Shown in pieces: positions 17,121 through 24,909 of a stretch of DNA of 64,000 bases. The stretch spans positions 1-64,000 of IMG/VR virus record IMGVR_UViG_3300045284_000330; one strand, 5' to 3'. Within the stretch, counting starts at the first letter, position 1. Every line of letters starts with the position of its first letter. The position numbers were made by a program, and so were the translations under genes. The notes under the pieces were generated by a model, which searched no databases, was not told where the DNA came from, and saw only the letters and a program-made list of their open reading frames with translations. The DNA comes from a virus.

Positions 17121-17160
17121 TAAAGCCAAGCTTGACAACCGCGGCAGGCGCGGCGTTATT
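17121..17160 (+). promoter_or_regulatory. Promoter with AAGC-N3-GCTT operator
   Basis: TAAAGC-CAA-GCTTGACA at 17121-17137 contains -35 TTGACA (17132-17137); 17 bp on is GTTATT (17155-17160). The ATG of the next gene is at 17168, so the transcript may be leaderless. The first 30 bases are nearly repeated at 18971. Confidence 0.62.
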
Positions 17161-17167
17161 GGCGCCC

Positions 17168-17395
17168 ATGGCCGACGTGACCCTCGAATTTCTCGCACGC
17201 CAATCCGAACGCATCCTGGATGAGCTTGCCGCCGCCCGCGCGGATCGCGCGCAAATCCTGAACGAAATGGCGACCATCCGCGAGGATATCGAAATCATGT
17301 CCGCCATGCTGCGGCGCATGGAAAGTTGGATGCGTCGCACAGACGACAGGGTGCGACGGCTCGAGGACAGAGTACCACCACGGCCACCACTATGA
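17168..17395 (+). CDS. Coiled-coil protein
   Basis: A 75-residue protein starting MADVTLEFLARQSERILDEL; nearly all heptad-like helix with a Pro-rich end. No membrane segment. Related in style to 38105 (both open with L-x-F-I/L-A-x-Q-x-E-R). Immediately preceded by an operator-promoter, so it is probably expressed or repressed with the lysogeny genes. Confidence 0.55.
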   Translation: MADVTLEFLARQSERILDELAAARADRAQILNEMATIREDIEIMSAMLRRMESWMRRTDDRVRRLEDRVPPRPPL

Positions 17396-17550
17396 GGACC
17401 AGCCTCGACCAGCCACCGCAACGCAACTTTATTGCGCATAGCCGAAATCGCACGTAGGAAGCCCGCCCATGCGTTTTGCCTCGGGGGGGCTGTTCAGGTA
17501 CCGGCCACGGCGTTTAGGCCATCAGGCGAGGCTCCAGGCGCGGGCCGACA

Positions 17551-17664
17551 CTATCCTGGGGATTGGGGACTGCTACGGCGGCGTTGGGCGGGCTGACACG
17601 CCGCACATCGGCGGCGCCACGGCGCCGGAATCGTCGCCATGACCGCGTTCACGTCTTCGGCCAT
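17551..17664 (-). CDS. Possible very small protein
   Basis: A 37-codon frame whose ATG overlaps the stop of the preceding gene (ATGA). It has one C-A-A-C pair and a basic tail. Coupling is the only support. The 150 bases beyond it show nothing clear. Confidence 0.3.
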   Translation of the reverse strand: MAEDVNAVMATIPAPWRRRCAACQPAQRRRSSPQSPG

Positions 17665-17864
17665 CACCTGAATCCTTCGATCCACCGGCGCACGCCAGCG
17701 CTGTCACCGCGGGCAGCCGTCATCATGCCGACCACCATCAGAGCCGAGTCATTGGGCGCATTCTCGACCTTGTTCAGATCGGAACCCATCGACGCGACTG
17801 CATTTACCAGATCGCCGCGATCGAGGTATTCGAGCGCCCGCTGCTTGCATTGCTCCAGCGTCAT
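17664..17864 (-). CDS. Hypothetical small protein
   Basis: A 66-residue protein starting MTLEQCKQRALEYLDRGDLV, helical, of a type seen in alphaproteobacterial phages and prophages. It follows the resolvase gene by about 30 bases. Function unknown. Confidence 0.5.
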   Translation of the reverse strand: MTLEQCKQRALEYLDRGDLVNAVASMGSDLNKVENAPNDSALMVVGMMTAARGDSAGVRRWIEGFR

Positions 17865-17895
17865 TGCTTGGTCTCCACTTCCGCCATTTGCTCGG

Positions 17896-18522
17896 CTAGA
17901 ATCTCGCACCAATTCGCGCACGGTCTTTCTGCAGGTCGGCGGCGCTCACCCGACCCCGCGGACGCGTCAGCCCGCCCAACACCCGCCAGATCGTGGCCTC
18001 GCCGCACTCGTAATCACGCGCCAGCATCGCCAGCGTCTCACCCGCCGCATAACGCTCGGCAATCCGCCGACGCTGACCGGCATCGAGGAGCGACTTGCGC
18101 CCGAACTGCTTGCCCTGCGCCTTCGCCCGCTTGATGCCCTCGTCGCAGCGCGCCCGAATGAGCTTGCGCTCGAACTCGGCCATGCCCCCCATGATCGTCA
18201 AAATCAGCTCGCCATGCGGCGTCGTGGTGTCCAGCCACGGATCCTCGAGCGCCTTGATGTGCGCACCAGCCGCCTTGATGGCGTCAAGCAGCGAAAGCAG
18301 GTCGCGGATCGAGCGCGCCAGCCGATCAAGCCGCACCGTCACCAGCGTGTCGCCCGGCTCCAGCGCCCGGATCGCCTTGTCGAGAGCATGCCGACCGTCT
18401 GTCGACTTGCCCGAGGCCTTCTCGCTGAAAACCTTGGTGCAGCCGGCGGCCGTGAGCCGCTCGACCTGGCCGTCATAGTCCTGGCCCGTGGATGAAACGC
18501 GAGCGTAGCCGATCGTGGTCAT
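17896..18522 (-). CDS. Serine recombinase (resolvase/invertase family)
   Basis: A 208-residue protein with the small serine recombinase layout. The catalytic serine is Ser10 in GYARVSSTGQD; V-R-L-D-R-L-A-R-S lies at about 63-71; MAEFERKLIRARCDEGI begins the long E helix; and a C-terminal Hin-type helix-turn-helix (AERYAAGETLAMLARDYECG) covers about 150-185. All expected catalytic residues appear present. Such enzymes resolve multimers or invert DNA. The adjacent 450 bp hold nested direct and inverted repeats that could be its site. The phage also has a tyrosine integrase, so this enzyme probably does not do prophage integration. Confidence 0.85.
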   Translation of the reverse strand: MTTIGYARVSSTGQDYDGQVERLTAAGCTKVFSEKASGKSTDGRHALDKAIRALEPGDTLVTVRLDRLARSIRDLLSLLDAIKAAGAHIKALEDPWLDTTTPHGELILTIMGGMAEFERKLIRARCDEGIKRAKAQGKQFGRKSLLDAGQRRRIAERYAAGETLAMLARDYECGEATIWRVLGGLTRPRGRVSAADLQKDRARIGARF

Positions 18523-18563
18523 GGTGTTTCTTCCCGCCTTTTACCATCTCCGGGGGCCGGGAA

Positions 18564-18885
18564 GGGATCGGGTGGGCGGTCCGTGGCTCCTGTTCCAACC
18601 GAGTGTTTGGCGTACTGTGCGGCTTGCGCCCGGTTCTGCCTCAGCGGCGTGTTGACAGTTTGCGATGGCCGCCCGCCCGATCCCTTCGTCTTGCCCTACA
18701 GGGCCTTCCCAACTCTGTTCTGAAACTCCGGGGACGGTTCGGTGAACGGGTGATCTGAGGGCTTTCGCCTAGGACATCCGTTGCAGCGTATCGCGTCTGC
18801 AACAATGGACCTCACACCCGCTCACCGAACCTTCTTACCGCTCGCCCGCCGCTACCGGGCATTCCCAGCTCTGTTCTGAAACTCT
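18564..18885. repeat. Nested repeats beside the resolvase gene
   Basis: The 450-bp gene-free stretch 18523-18973 holds an inverted pair AAGGGATCGGGTGGGCGG (from 18564) and its near-complement (to 18687), and an inverted pair GGTTCGGTGAACGGGTG (18736-18752) and its near-complement (18815-18831). A direct repeat TTCCCAACTCTGTTCTGAAA starts at 18706 and again, with one change, at 18862. A short dyad GTTGCAG (18780-18786) / CTGCAAC (18797-18803) lies in the middle. No coding frame is convincing. It is a candidate res or inversion site. Confidence 0.55.
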
Positions 18886-18973
18886 ATAATATGAAATATA
18901 AAACACAAGGCAAATCAAGGTCAAGCACTATTTTTCAGAAATTGTACATTTTGGGTGATTGCGCGAAGTCCAA

Positions 18974-18990
18974 TAAAGCCGTGCTTGACA
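18974..18990 (+). promoter_or_regulatory. Promoter with AAGC-N3-GCTT operator
   Basis: TAAAGC-CGT-GCTTGACA with -35 TTGACA at 18985-18990. The -10 is weak; TACGAC at 19014-19019 is a possible one. It faces the small gene at 19037. About 30 bp around the site repeat the site at 17121 with few changes. Confidence 0.5.
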
Positions 18991-19036
18991 ACCGCAGCAG
19001 GCCGCTCGCAGGGTACGACACCAGATGGAGCCCGCG

Positions 19037-19240
19037 ATGACAGAACGAGAAACCGTTGAAATCCTGCGACTAATCGAGGAAACGCGGAAGTTCACGGCCG
19101 AACAGCACAAGCTCATCGCCGAGGCCAGTAAGTTCCGCATGGAGCGATGGCTCAATCCGGTGATCGTCATATTCGGCGGCCTCGGCGCGTTCACCGCGAG
19201 CTGGGCTGCCGTCAGCGCACTCCTGCACATCGCGAAGTAG
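19037..19240 (+). CDS. Small coiled-coil membrane protein
   Basis: A 67-residue protein starting MTERETVEILRLIEETRKFT; a helical half, then one membrane helix (PVIVIFGGLGAFTASWAAVS). ATG 19037 has GGAG 6-7 nt upstream. Member of the small coiled-coil/membrane set; function unknown. Confidence 0.55.
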   Translation: MTERETVEILRLIEETRKFTAEQHKLIAEASKFRMERWLNPVIVIFGGLGAFTASWAAVSALLHIAK

Positions 19241-19258
19241 GCCTCGGGGAATGATGCA

Positions 19259-19405
19259 ATGGCCACGATGGCCGCGTATGAAACTCGTTTCGCCTCACTG
19301 GAGGTGAAGATGGAGCGCATCGACGGCAGGATCACGCTGATCCAGTGGATGCTGGCGCTATTAATCGGCGGTGTCGCCAGCCTTGTCGTCAAGGCGTTCG
19401 CCTAA
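19259..19405 (+). CDS. Small coiled-coil membrane protein
   Basis: A 48-residue protein. A short amphipathic helix (YETRFASLEVKMERIDGRIT) is followed by a membrane helix (MLALLIGGVASLVV). No strong ribosome site, but composition matches its neighbour. It overlaps the converging gene by about 45 bp. Confidence 0.45.
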   Translation: MATMAAYETRFASLEVKMERIDGRITLIQWMLALLIGGVASLVVKAFA

Positions 19406-19957
19406 CCGCGAGGGTTGCAGCGCCGCTGGCCCCACATCAGGCTCTGCCGCGGGCTCTGAGCGAGGGGCACCGCCGCGCGAATTAGCCGCGCTCCCGGCTA
19501 ATTCTTTTCCCAGCCCAACATCGGGCTCGGGCTCTGCCTCGGCAACAAGCTGCGCCTGCTGCGCCTCAAGCTCCAGCACCGGCTTGTCGGCGCCAAACAC
19601 GACCGCCGGCAGCCCGCGCTCCTCAAGCCTCTTGCCCAGCTCGTCGGCGTCGATCGTGACGTTCAGCTCGATCGCGCCGCGTGGCCCCTGCCCCGCCACC
19701 TGCACCGGCAGCAGCCGCATGTACATCGATGTCCAGAACGCATATTCGTTTTCCGGCCGTTCCTTGACCCACGCTAGCAGCCGCTTCACGCCGCCGAGCT
19801 TGGATGCGGTTGTTTCCAGCATTTCCTGGACTTCCCGCGTCACCCGGTTGCGCTGGCCTTTTTTGCGGCCGCCTCGCCTATCGCCGGTTTGGAACTTGGC
19901 GGGTGCCGCCTGGGCTCGCGGGTCTCCTGGTTTGAACCTGCTGGGATTTAGGCTCAT
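19361..19957 (-). CDS. DUF5681-like / possible small terminase-type protein
   Basis: A 198-residue protein. The N-terminus has KFQTGDRRGGRKKGQRNRVT, the G-R-x-K-G-x-x-N-x-x-T pattern of DUF5681 and small-terminase-like phage proteins, then a helical W-V-K-E-R-P-E-N-E-Y-A-F-W segment and L-L-P-V-Q-V. The C-terminal 80 residues are low-complexity Ala/Glu/Pro. It lies far from the large terminase gene, so the terminase role is uncertain. It is the last gene of the minus early block, behind the iteron array. Confidence 0.45.
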   Translation of the reverse strand: MSLNPSRFKPGDPRAQAAPAKFQTGDRRGGRKKGQRNRVTREVQEMLETTASKLGGVKRLLAWVKERPENEYAFWTSMYMRLLPVQVAGQGPRGAIELNVTIDADELGKRLEERGLPAVVFGADKPVLELEAQQAQLVAEAEPEPDVGLGKELAGSAANSRGGAPRSEPAAEPDVGPAALQPSRLGERLDDKAGDTAD

Positions 19958-20057
19958 GGGTGGTCAATCTCCGTCGCAATTTTACTAACTGGTGACTTCC
20001 GCGCAAAACCCCTCCGGGGTAGTTTGCGGGATCGCCCCCCCTTTCCCCGCGGGGGGT

Positions 20058-20158
20058 GCGAACTCCCGCGAACTATGTGGGGGTAGTAGGGGGAGTGTCA
20101 CCCACGGGAGTTCGCAGTAGTTCGCGGGCCGTTCGCGGGCAGTTCGCAGTGAGTTCGC
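20058..20158. repeat. Helically phased GTTCGC iteron-like array (candidate origin or operator)
   Basis: GTTCGC occurs at 20110, 20120, 20131, 20142 and 20153, spaced 10-11 bp (one helical turn). Its complement GCGAAC occurs at 20058 and 20068, also 10 bp apart. A homopurine/homopyrimidine G/C-rich stretch (about 20030-20060) lies beside it. The array fills most of the 209-bp gap between the helicase gene and 19957. The spacing suggests several copies of one protein bound on one DNA face, as at iteron origins; a promoter operator is the alternative. Confidence 0.6.
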
Positions 20159-20166
20159 CGGTTGCA

Positions 20167-21546
20167 TCATTTCTCCACCTCAACCAAAAACGATCTTTTG
20201 TGTGATTTTGAGCCTTCGGTGTGGACTTTGAGGTGGCCGCTGTTGAAGAGGCGCGTCATGGCGTCGTTGAGCGCCCGCTTTTTGATCCCGGCGTTTTTGG
20301 CTGCGTCCTCTTTTGCGAACAGGCTCGGCGCGTGTTTGTTGCTGCCGTTGTGACTGACGGTTCGCCCCTCGATCGTGAATCGGCGCAACAACGTCATGAA
20401 GACATCATCGGCCTTGGCTGCGGCGGCGACGGCGTCGATCGATCCGGCGACGGGCTCGGGCGCGAAGATTCCGTCGCTCCATCGCAGCACGACGGCGTTG
20501 CCCGCCGGGCCATAGTTATTTTTCACGAACTGGAGCTTGCGCAGTTCGGCGCCGGCCACCTCGTCGTCATCGTCTTCGTCTTTGCTGGTCACGGCTGCGA
20601 GATACATTCGGGCGCGTACGCTGTTGTGCCAGGCGGTCGAGCCGCTCAGTCCGCTTGCGCTCTTGAGCCCGGATAGCGATGGGTGTGACAGCAGGATCAG
20701 CGCGGCGCTGGTGGCCATTGCGAGTCCGCGCAGCAGCGTTATGAATTGCCGTGTTTGCGAGCGGTCGATTTCGTTTCCGGCGAAGACGTCGGCTGCGGTG
20801 TCGATGACGATCAACTTGGGGCGCAGGTTGAGCGCGTCGGTGCGCAGTTGCTCGAACATCGCTGTTGGCTTGACGATTCCGCTACGATCTGGTGCGGCGA
20901 GGATGGCGTCGGCGCCGGCGCGCGAGATCACCCACAGGCCGGCGTCGCGCAGCTCGGCGCGGGTCGTGTCGTAGTGCTCCGCGATCTTTTCCAGGCGTCG
21001 GCAGATTTCGGCGTCGTCCTCCTCGGCTGAGAAGTAGAGCGCCGGGCCGCACTCTGGCAGCATGGTGACCCAGTCTTTTCCGAGCACTGTTGCGGCGCAT
21101 AGCTGCAGGATCAGCAGCGATTTGCCGATCGCGCCATGTCCTGAGAACAGCGTCACGGCGGCGGCTGGGATGCGATCGAGCACCTCCCACGCCCGCACCG
21201 GGATGGGATCGATGGCGATGTTGACATATGTGAAGGGGGGCGGCGTCGGTGCCTTGGCCTCATGCGCCTGGCCGTTTCCATTACCTTTCGTCTCGCTTGC
21301 GCGGATGCCGTCGGCTATTGCCGCTTGCACTGCATCGGCGCTGATTTCATGAACATCGATTGCCAGATCGGAGAGATGATCGATGGCGGCGCTATCGCCG
21401 AAAGGCGCGATCTTTGCGACGCCGTTGCGCAGGGCCATCAGCTTGTTGAGTTCACCGTCCGCCTGGCTCATTGCGAGGTAGGCGGCGGTCATGGCCTTTG
21501 TCACGGCCAGCGGTCGGGTAACGTCCTCTCTGTCATCGTCCCGCAC
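20167..21546 (-). CDS. RepA-like AAA+ (AAA_25) helicase/ATPase
   Basis: A 459-residue protein. Walker A is FSGHGAIGKS; an ALYFSAEEDDAEICRRL segment follows; Walker B is LIVIDTAADVF; then ILLSHPSLSGLKSASGLSGS and a W-H-N-S-V-R-A-R-M-Y-L motif with a likely arginine finger. This is the AAA_25/RSF1010 RepA-type hexameric helicase family. The C-terminal 90 residues look like a winged helix, perhaps for origin binding. GTG 21546 has GAAAGG upstream. The iteron array lies directly behind the stop. Confidence 0.82.
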   Translation of the reverse strand: MRDDDREDVTRPLAVTKAMTAAYLAMSQADGELNKLMALRNGVAKIAPFGDSAAIDHLSDLAIDVHEISADAVQAAIADGIRASETKGNGNGQAHEAKAPTPPPFTYVNIAIDPIPVRAWEVLDRIPAAAVTLFSGHGAIGKSLLILQLCAATVLGKDWVTMLPECGPALYFSAEEDDAEICRRLEKIAEHYDTTRAELRDAGLWVISRAGADAILAAPDRSGIVKPTAMFEQLRTDALNLRPKLIVIDTAADVFAGNEIDRSQTRQFITLLRGLAMATSAALILLSHPSLSGLKSASGLSGSTAWHNSVRARMYLAAVTSKDEDDDDEVAGAELRKLQFVKNNYGPAGNAVVLRWSDGIFAPEPVAGSIDAVAAAAKADDVFMTLLRRFTIEGRTVSHNGSNKHAPSLFAKEDAAKNAGIKKRALNDAMTRLFNSGHLKVHTEGSKSHKRSFLVEVEK

Positions 21547-21571
21547 CGTCTGCGCCTTTCGGTCTTCGTCT

Positions 21572-21931
21572 TCAATTGCGCGCCCTGCGCTCGCCCGGTT
21601 CGCCGAGCACGGCGTCGAAAAGCTTGTCCTTTGCGACGGTCGCGAGGATGCGTCTGATCAATGGGCCGACGCCTCTATGGCCGCGCCGCTTGGCCTCTTG
21701 GATCAGCGCTTGCCGCGTCTGCAGGCTCACGCTGGCGCCGACGTGGCGCGTCATCCCGAGCTTGATCTGATACCGGTTGCACATGACCGAGACGCTGCTC
21801 GGCTTGGCGCCGATCGCCTTGGCGATCTCGCTGGCTGTCCTGCCGGCGGCCGCCATGCGGCGCATGATCGCCATGGCCTCGTGTGTGAACACGGTCGGGC
21901 CGCGCTGCCAGCCATCGATGCGTGGCGTCAT
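21572..21931 (-). CDS. Helix-turn-helix DNA-binding protein
   Basis: A 119-residue protein starting MTPRIDGWQRGPTVFTHEAM; a GcrA/Sigma70-r4-like HTH (RTASEIAKAIGAKPSSVSVM) at about 30-60; a basic helical C-terminus. ATG overlaps the HNH gene stop (ATGA). Probably an early-operon regulator. Confidence 0.6.
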   Translation of the reverse strand: MTPRIDGWQRGPTVFTHEAMAIMRRMAAAGRTASEIAKAIGAKPSSVSVMCNRYQIKLGMTRHVGASVSLQTRQALIQEAKRRGHRGVGPLIRRILATVAKDKLFDAVLGEPGERRARN

Positions 21932-22596
21932 GGTGCGCACCTCGCGAGTAGCGGCGCTCCGCCGAACTTCCCGATCTCGTCGCCCCACACCGTCTGGATA
22001 TCGGCCTGCGTCATGCCATGGTTCATCCTGTCCATCCACGCCGCTACTATTCGCAAGTCTTCAGCCGAGTAATTTCGCTTGATATTGTTGCACCGCCAAC
22101 AAATCAGTGCGACATTCGCCAACTCATACCCGGCGCCTGGAATACGTTGATCAAAACTCGGAGATGCGTCTTTCTTGACACCATTTTTAGGCCCGAGATC
22201 GAATCCGATTCCGCAACATTCGCAGTTCGGCTGACGTTGGAGCCATGCGATTATATATGTCTTGGTTCCCAGTTCCGGCGCGATCGGGAGCCCGCGAGAA
22301 CGCGCTCTTTCCCAAATTCCCTTCCGTAGATGTTCAGCGGTCACACGAAACGGAAACAATTCAGCGCGACGGCGTTCTCGTTGTTTGTGCGCTGCCCCGT
22401 TCTCGACGGCATAGATTGCACGTCTCTCGACGTTAATTCGCGTGCGATGCCTGTCTTTTGATGCCTTGCTAATTATGCGTCGGCATGGACGGCAGTAAGA
22501 CCCAATCTGGTCGCGACATTGTTTGTGCGGCGCGAACTCTTGAAGCGTCGCCGGTTTTTCAACTTTGCATTTCATACATTTTTTAAGCCACTGCAT
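21928..22596 (-). CDS. HNH endonuclease
   Basis: A 222-residue protein starting MQWLKKCMKCKVEKPATLQE. N-terminal C-x-x-C pairs form a zinc ribbon (C-M-K-C, C-R-P-C-R-R) with basic helices. The C-terminal HNH-type part has CECCGIGF, a F-D-Q-R-I-P-G-A-G-Y strand and ICWRCNNIKRNYS. This may be a homing-type or general phage nuclease. It overlaps the MT-A70 gene by 14 bp. Confidence 0.72.
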   Translation of the reverse strand: MQWLKKCMKCKVEKPATLQEFAPHKQCRDQIGSYCRPCRRIISKASKDRHRTRINVERRAIYAVENGAAHKQRERRRAELFPFRVTAEHLRKGIWERARSRGLPIAPELGTKTYIIAWLQRQPNCECCGIGFDLGPKNGVKKDASPSFDQRIPGAGYELANVALICWRCNNIKRNYSAEDLRIVAAWMDRMNHGMTQADIQTVWGDEIGKFGGAPLLARCAP

Positions 22597-23242
22597 GGAA
22601 TTTTCCTGTTTCCAATCCCCATGAAGTCCAGCCGGCGCGCATTGACCGCGCGAACAGCTCGACGTAGGGACCGGCGCAATACTCCATGACACGGCGGTAG
22701 GCTTCGTCCGGTTTCCGGGAATGCTCGCGCACCGGGGACAGGATGACCTCGCGCACCCTCTTTGATGCGCGCTTGCAATTTCCACGGCGGCCGAGGAGGC
22801 AGAATTCAGCGTTCTTCCTGGTGGTCAGTCCGAGCCCGAGATGAAGGTCGCCTTCCGCAGTCGGCAGTATGCGCAACTGATTGGGATTATGGCTGCGCTT
22901 GAGCTTGATCCAGGTGAATGCGACGGATGAATATTTGAATCCCCACGATTTCATCACATCGAATGCAAACGGAAGACACGGTCCCGTGACCCACAGGAAC
23001 AGATGGCAGCCGGCCGGGTCGGCCAGCCCCCTGACCGGGAGCGCGGCGATATCGTCGACGCCCATCACAGCGTAATGTTTCTCGGCGTCGCGGCGGGACG
23101 TCCAGTTGCTCATCTGCAGCGCGGTTCGCGCTCTGAAGTGCCAAGGCGGATCGACCATGATTGCGCGATACTTGCCGGCCGGCCACGGCTGATCTGCTAT
23201 TAGAATCTCGCGGCAGTCGCCGGTGATGACGCGCATGCTCAT
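22583..23242 (-). CDS. MT-A70 family adenine methyltransferase
   Basis: A 219-residue protein. Motif IV is V-D-P-P-W-H (residues about 30-35); FLWVTGPCLPFAFDVMKSWG and FTWIKLKRS follow; then G-L-G-L-T-T-R-K-N-A-E-F-C-L-L-G and PVREHSRKPDEAYRRVMEYC with F-A-R-S near the C-terminus. This is the DPPW-type MT-A70/YhdJ-like layout found in many phages, probably DNA N6-adenine methylation for restriction evasion. Starts overlap (ATGA) with the VRR-NUC gene. Confidence 0.82.
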   Translation of the reverse strand: MSMRVITGDCREILIADQPWPAGKYRAIMVDPPWHFRARTALQMSNWTSRRDAEKHYAVMGVDDIAALPVRGLADPAGCHLFLWVTGPCLPFAFDVMKSWGFKYSSVAFTWIKLKRSHNPNQLRILPTAEGDLHLGLGLTTRKNAEFCLLGRRGNCKRASKRVREVILSPVREHSRKPDEAYRRVMEYCAGPYVELFARSMRAGWTSWGLETGKFHAVA

Positions 23243-23652
23243 TGCGGCCTGACTTCCGTTTTCACCGCGCCCCAGCCTTTGAGAATGTCGACCGCGGCAT
23301 CAAACCGATCGGTCCATTGGAACGGCACGTTGTGTTCCCGGCACCATTCGCCGAAATCGTTCTGGACGTCGGACAGGGTCTCGCCCTTGCGCTTGAGCTC
23401 GAGGAAATGCGCCATGCCGGCCGGGCTCATCAGGATGAAATCTGACCATCCCCTCTGCACGCCCATCCGCTTCAGGCGTGCCGCAGTCGCCGGCGGCCGG
23501 TATTCGCCGAACGGCAGATGGGTCCAGCGCCAGCCGGGCACGCCCCACTTGGTCAGAATGTCGGCGACCATGCAGTGCAGGGCGATCTCTCGCGCCGGCG
23601 GCGCCTTGCGCACGCGCTTGGTGAACAGGTCGCGCTGCCCGAGGCGGATCAT
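23239..23652 (-). CDS. VRR-NUC domain nuclease
   Basis: A 137-residue protein starting MIRLGQRDLF. The core G-V-Q-R-G-W-S-D-F-I-L-M with a following H-F-L-E-L-K-R-K-G-E-T-L-S is the VRR-NUC PD-(D/E)xK motif: D of W-S-D and E-L-K. Family members cut branched or junction DNA. Coupled by ATGA overlaps on both sides. Confidence 0.75.
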   Translation of the reverse strand: MIRLGQRDLFTKRVRKAPPAREIALHCMVADILTKWGVPGWRWTHLPFGEYRPPATAARLKRMGVQRGWSDFILMSPAGMAHFLELKRKGETLSDVQNDFGEWCREHNVPFQWTDRFDAAVDILKGWGAVKTEVRPQ

Positions 23653-23996
23653 CCGGATCCCCCGATTGCCGGCAGCGTGCGATATTCGATCGGGATGCCG
23701 GCGGCCTTGGCCGCATCGATCGCGATCTGCATGCCTTCGCTGATACCGCGGTCGGTGTAGACGGCGATGGCGTCGGCGACCTCGATCCAGGCATGGCCGG
23801 CTTCGATGCCAACCTGGCGCTCGGCGGTGACCGCATCGCGCAGAATGTCGGGCTGTGTGAACAGCAGGTGCGACGCGATCGGCGCTTCGCCGCGCATGAC
23901 GCAATCGCGCACCGCCCGCCGCGCGTACGTGACGTTGGCGCGCTCGGCGAAATAGGTCGGGGCGCGGTACGGACTCTCGACGATGACGCGGCGCAT
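23649..23996 (-). CDS. DUF4406/DUF7768-like nucleoside-deoxyribosyltransferase-type protein
   Basis: A 115-residue protein starting MRRVIVESPYRAP. The layout fits small phage proteins related to nucleoside 2-deoxyribosyltransferases: N-terminal strand V-I-V-E-S-P-Y, a R-R-A-V-R-D-C-V-M-R-G-E-A-P-I-A-S-H segment, and a late Y-T-D-R-G-I-S-E-G-M. The first 13 residues are nearly identical to the start of the upstream gene, through a 37-bp DNA repeat. Confidence 0.6.
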   Translation of the reverse strand: MRRVIVESPYRAPTYFAERANVTYARRAVRDCVMRGEAPIASHLLFTQPDILRDAVTAERQVGIEAGHAWIEVADAIAVYTDRGISEGMQIAIDAAKAAGIPIEYRTLPAIGGSG

Positions 23997-24349
23997 CACC
24001 AGAATCCTCCAAGCATTTCGTCGTCGTGATCGGCCTGGCATTCGCGCTGCAGCTCGTCGGGCGGCTCTCGCTTTTGATGGGCGACGTGGGGACTCGAACC
24101 CTCGCGTCTACTTTGGCCAGTAGAATGGGGGCGCCCTTCCCCATCTCCGTCGCCCGGCTCCCGCATCGGGCATTCGCAGAGCCAGGCCATGCCGACCGAC
24201 CATTCGCGGTGCGAGCCTCCGATATCGAACGCCGCCATCCAGCCGCAGCGCAGGAAGGCGTCGACACGCTCATGGCGCACATAGCGGACCCAGCGGACGG
24301 GGGCGCGGCGCGGACTCTCGACGATGACGCGGCGCATGATCGCCTTCAT
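23996..24349 (-). CDS. Hypothetical protein with duplicated start region
   Basis: A 117-residue frame from ATG 24349, which overlaps the preceding stop (ATGA); a second ATG at 24337 begins the copied MRRVIVESPRRAP. Residues to about 70 (FLRCGWMAAF, HREWSVGMAWLCECPMREP) look like a known type of short alphaproteobacterial phage protein that normally ends near REP. The remaining 45 residues are low complexity and coincide with the tRNA-like sequence at 24080-24154, so the natural stop may have been lost. Confidence 0.5.
   Translation of the reverse strand: MKAIMRRVIVESPRRAPVRWVRYVRHERVDAFLRCGWMAAFDIGGSHREWSVGMAWLCECPMREPGDGDGEGRPHSTGQSRREGSSPHVAHQKREPPDELQRECQADHDDEMLGGFW
24080..24154 (-). other. 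tRNA-like sequence (degenerate cloverleaf)
   Basis: On the minus strand a 75-nt segment has a perfect 7-bp acceptor-type stem (GGCGACG / CGTCGCC, 8 bp with flanks). GGGTTCGAGTCCC lies at exactly the T-arm position, with a 5-bp anticodon-type stem TCTAC/GTAGA and a 4-bp D-type stem. It fails as a normal tRNA: 8-nt anticodon loop, only 3 good T-stem pairs, five bases before the D stem, no CCA. It lies inside an open frame. Either a decayed tRNA, a tRNA mimic, or chance. Confidence 0.35.
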
Positions 24350-24909
24350 CTCATCACAAACAAATCCGGATGGCGGACAGCGACAGGCGGCAAGTGGTGG
24401 CGGCGGGTATCGAGAAACCGAGTCGGATGGTCTGGATCTCGGTCAAACCGCAGGAGTTCCACCAGAGTTTTTTCGCTTACTTCATATTTCCCGTCCCATA
24501 ACATGCGCTCCGAATTATCAGGACGGTTGTTCGACATCTGCAACACATGCACGCCAAGCCACCGCACTGATCGCCGGCATCCTGGTCTTCGGCTGTCCTC
24601 AACCGATATTGGCCGGCGCCGTCCGTTTCTCATCGAGGCCTTCCGAATTATCTTGTCTATGACATCGAAAGTATCGCGCTGTGCGAAGGGCATCTCGGCG
24701 CTGAACGTCTTCACCTCGACGAGCTGCAGATGCTCGTATACCGACGCAATGGTGACTCGTTTGCTCTCTTTGCGCTCCGAAAACCGGTGCATCCAAAGAT
24801 CATTGTCTTGCACGCTGAAACAGATTTCATTCGAGTCCAGATCGGGATGGTTCCTGATCCAGGCGCAAAATGGCGACGCGTGCTCGCCATCGCGGCGCGG
24901 CGAGGTCAT
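24346..24909 (-). CDS. Hypothetical protein, possible PD-(D/E)xK fold
   Basis: A 187-residue protein starting MTSPRRDGEHASPFCAWIRN. It has F-C-A-W-I-R-N-H-P-D-L-D-S, V-Q-D-N-D-L-W-M-H and L-V-E-V-K-T-F, which may be the D...E-x-K of a nuclease fold. Similar proteins lie next to methyltransferases in related phages. Ending basic. Activity unproven. Confidence 0.5.
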   Translation of the reverse strand: MTSPRRDGEHASPFCAWIRNHPDLDSNEICFSVQDNDLWMHRFSERKESKRVTIASVYEHLQLVEVKTFSAEMPFAQRDTFDVIDKIIRKASMRNGRRRPISVEDSRRPGCRRSVRWLGVHVLQMSNNRPDNSERMLWDGKYEVSEKTLVELLRFDRDPDHPTRFLDTRRHHLPPVAVRHPDLFVMR

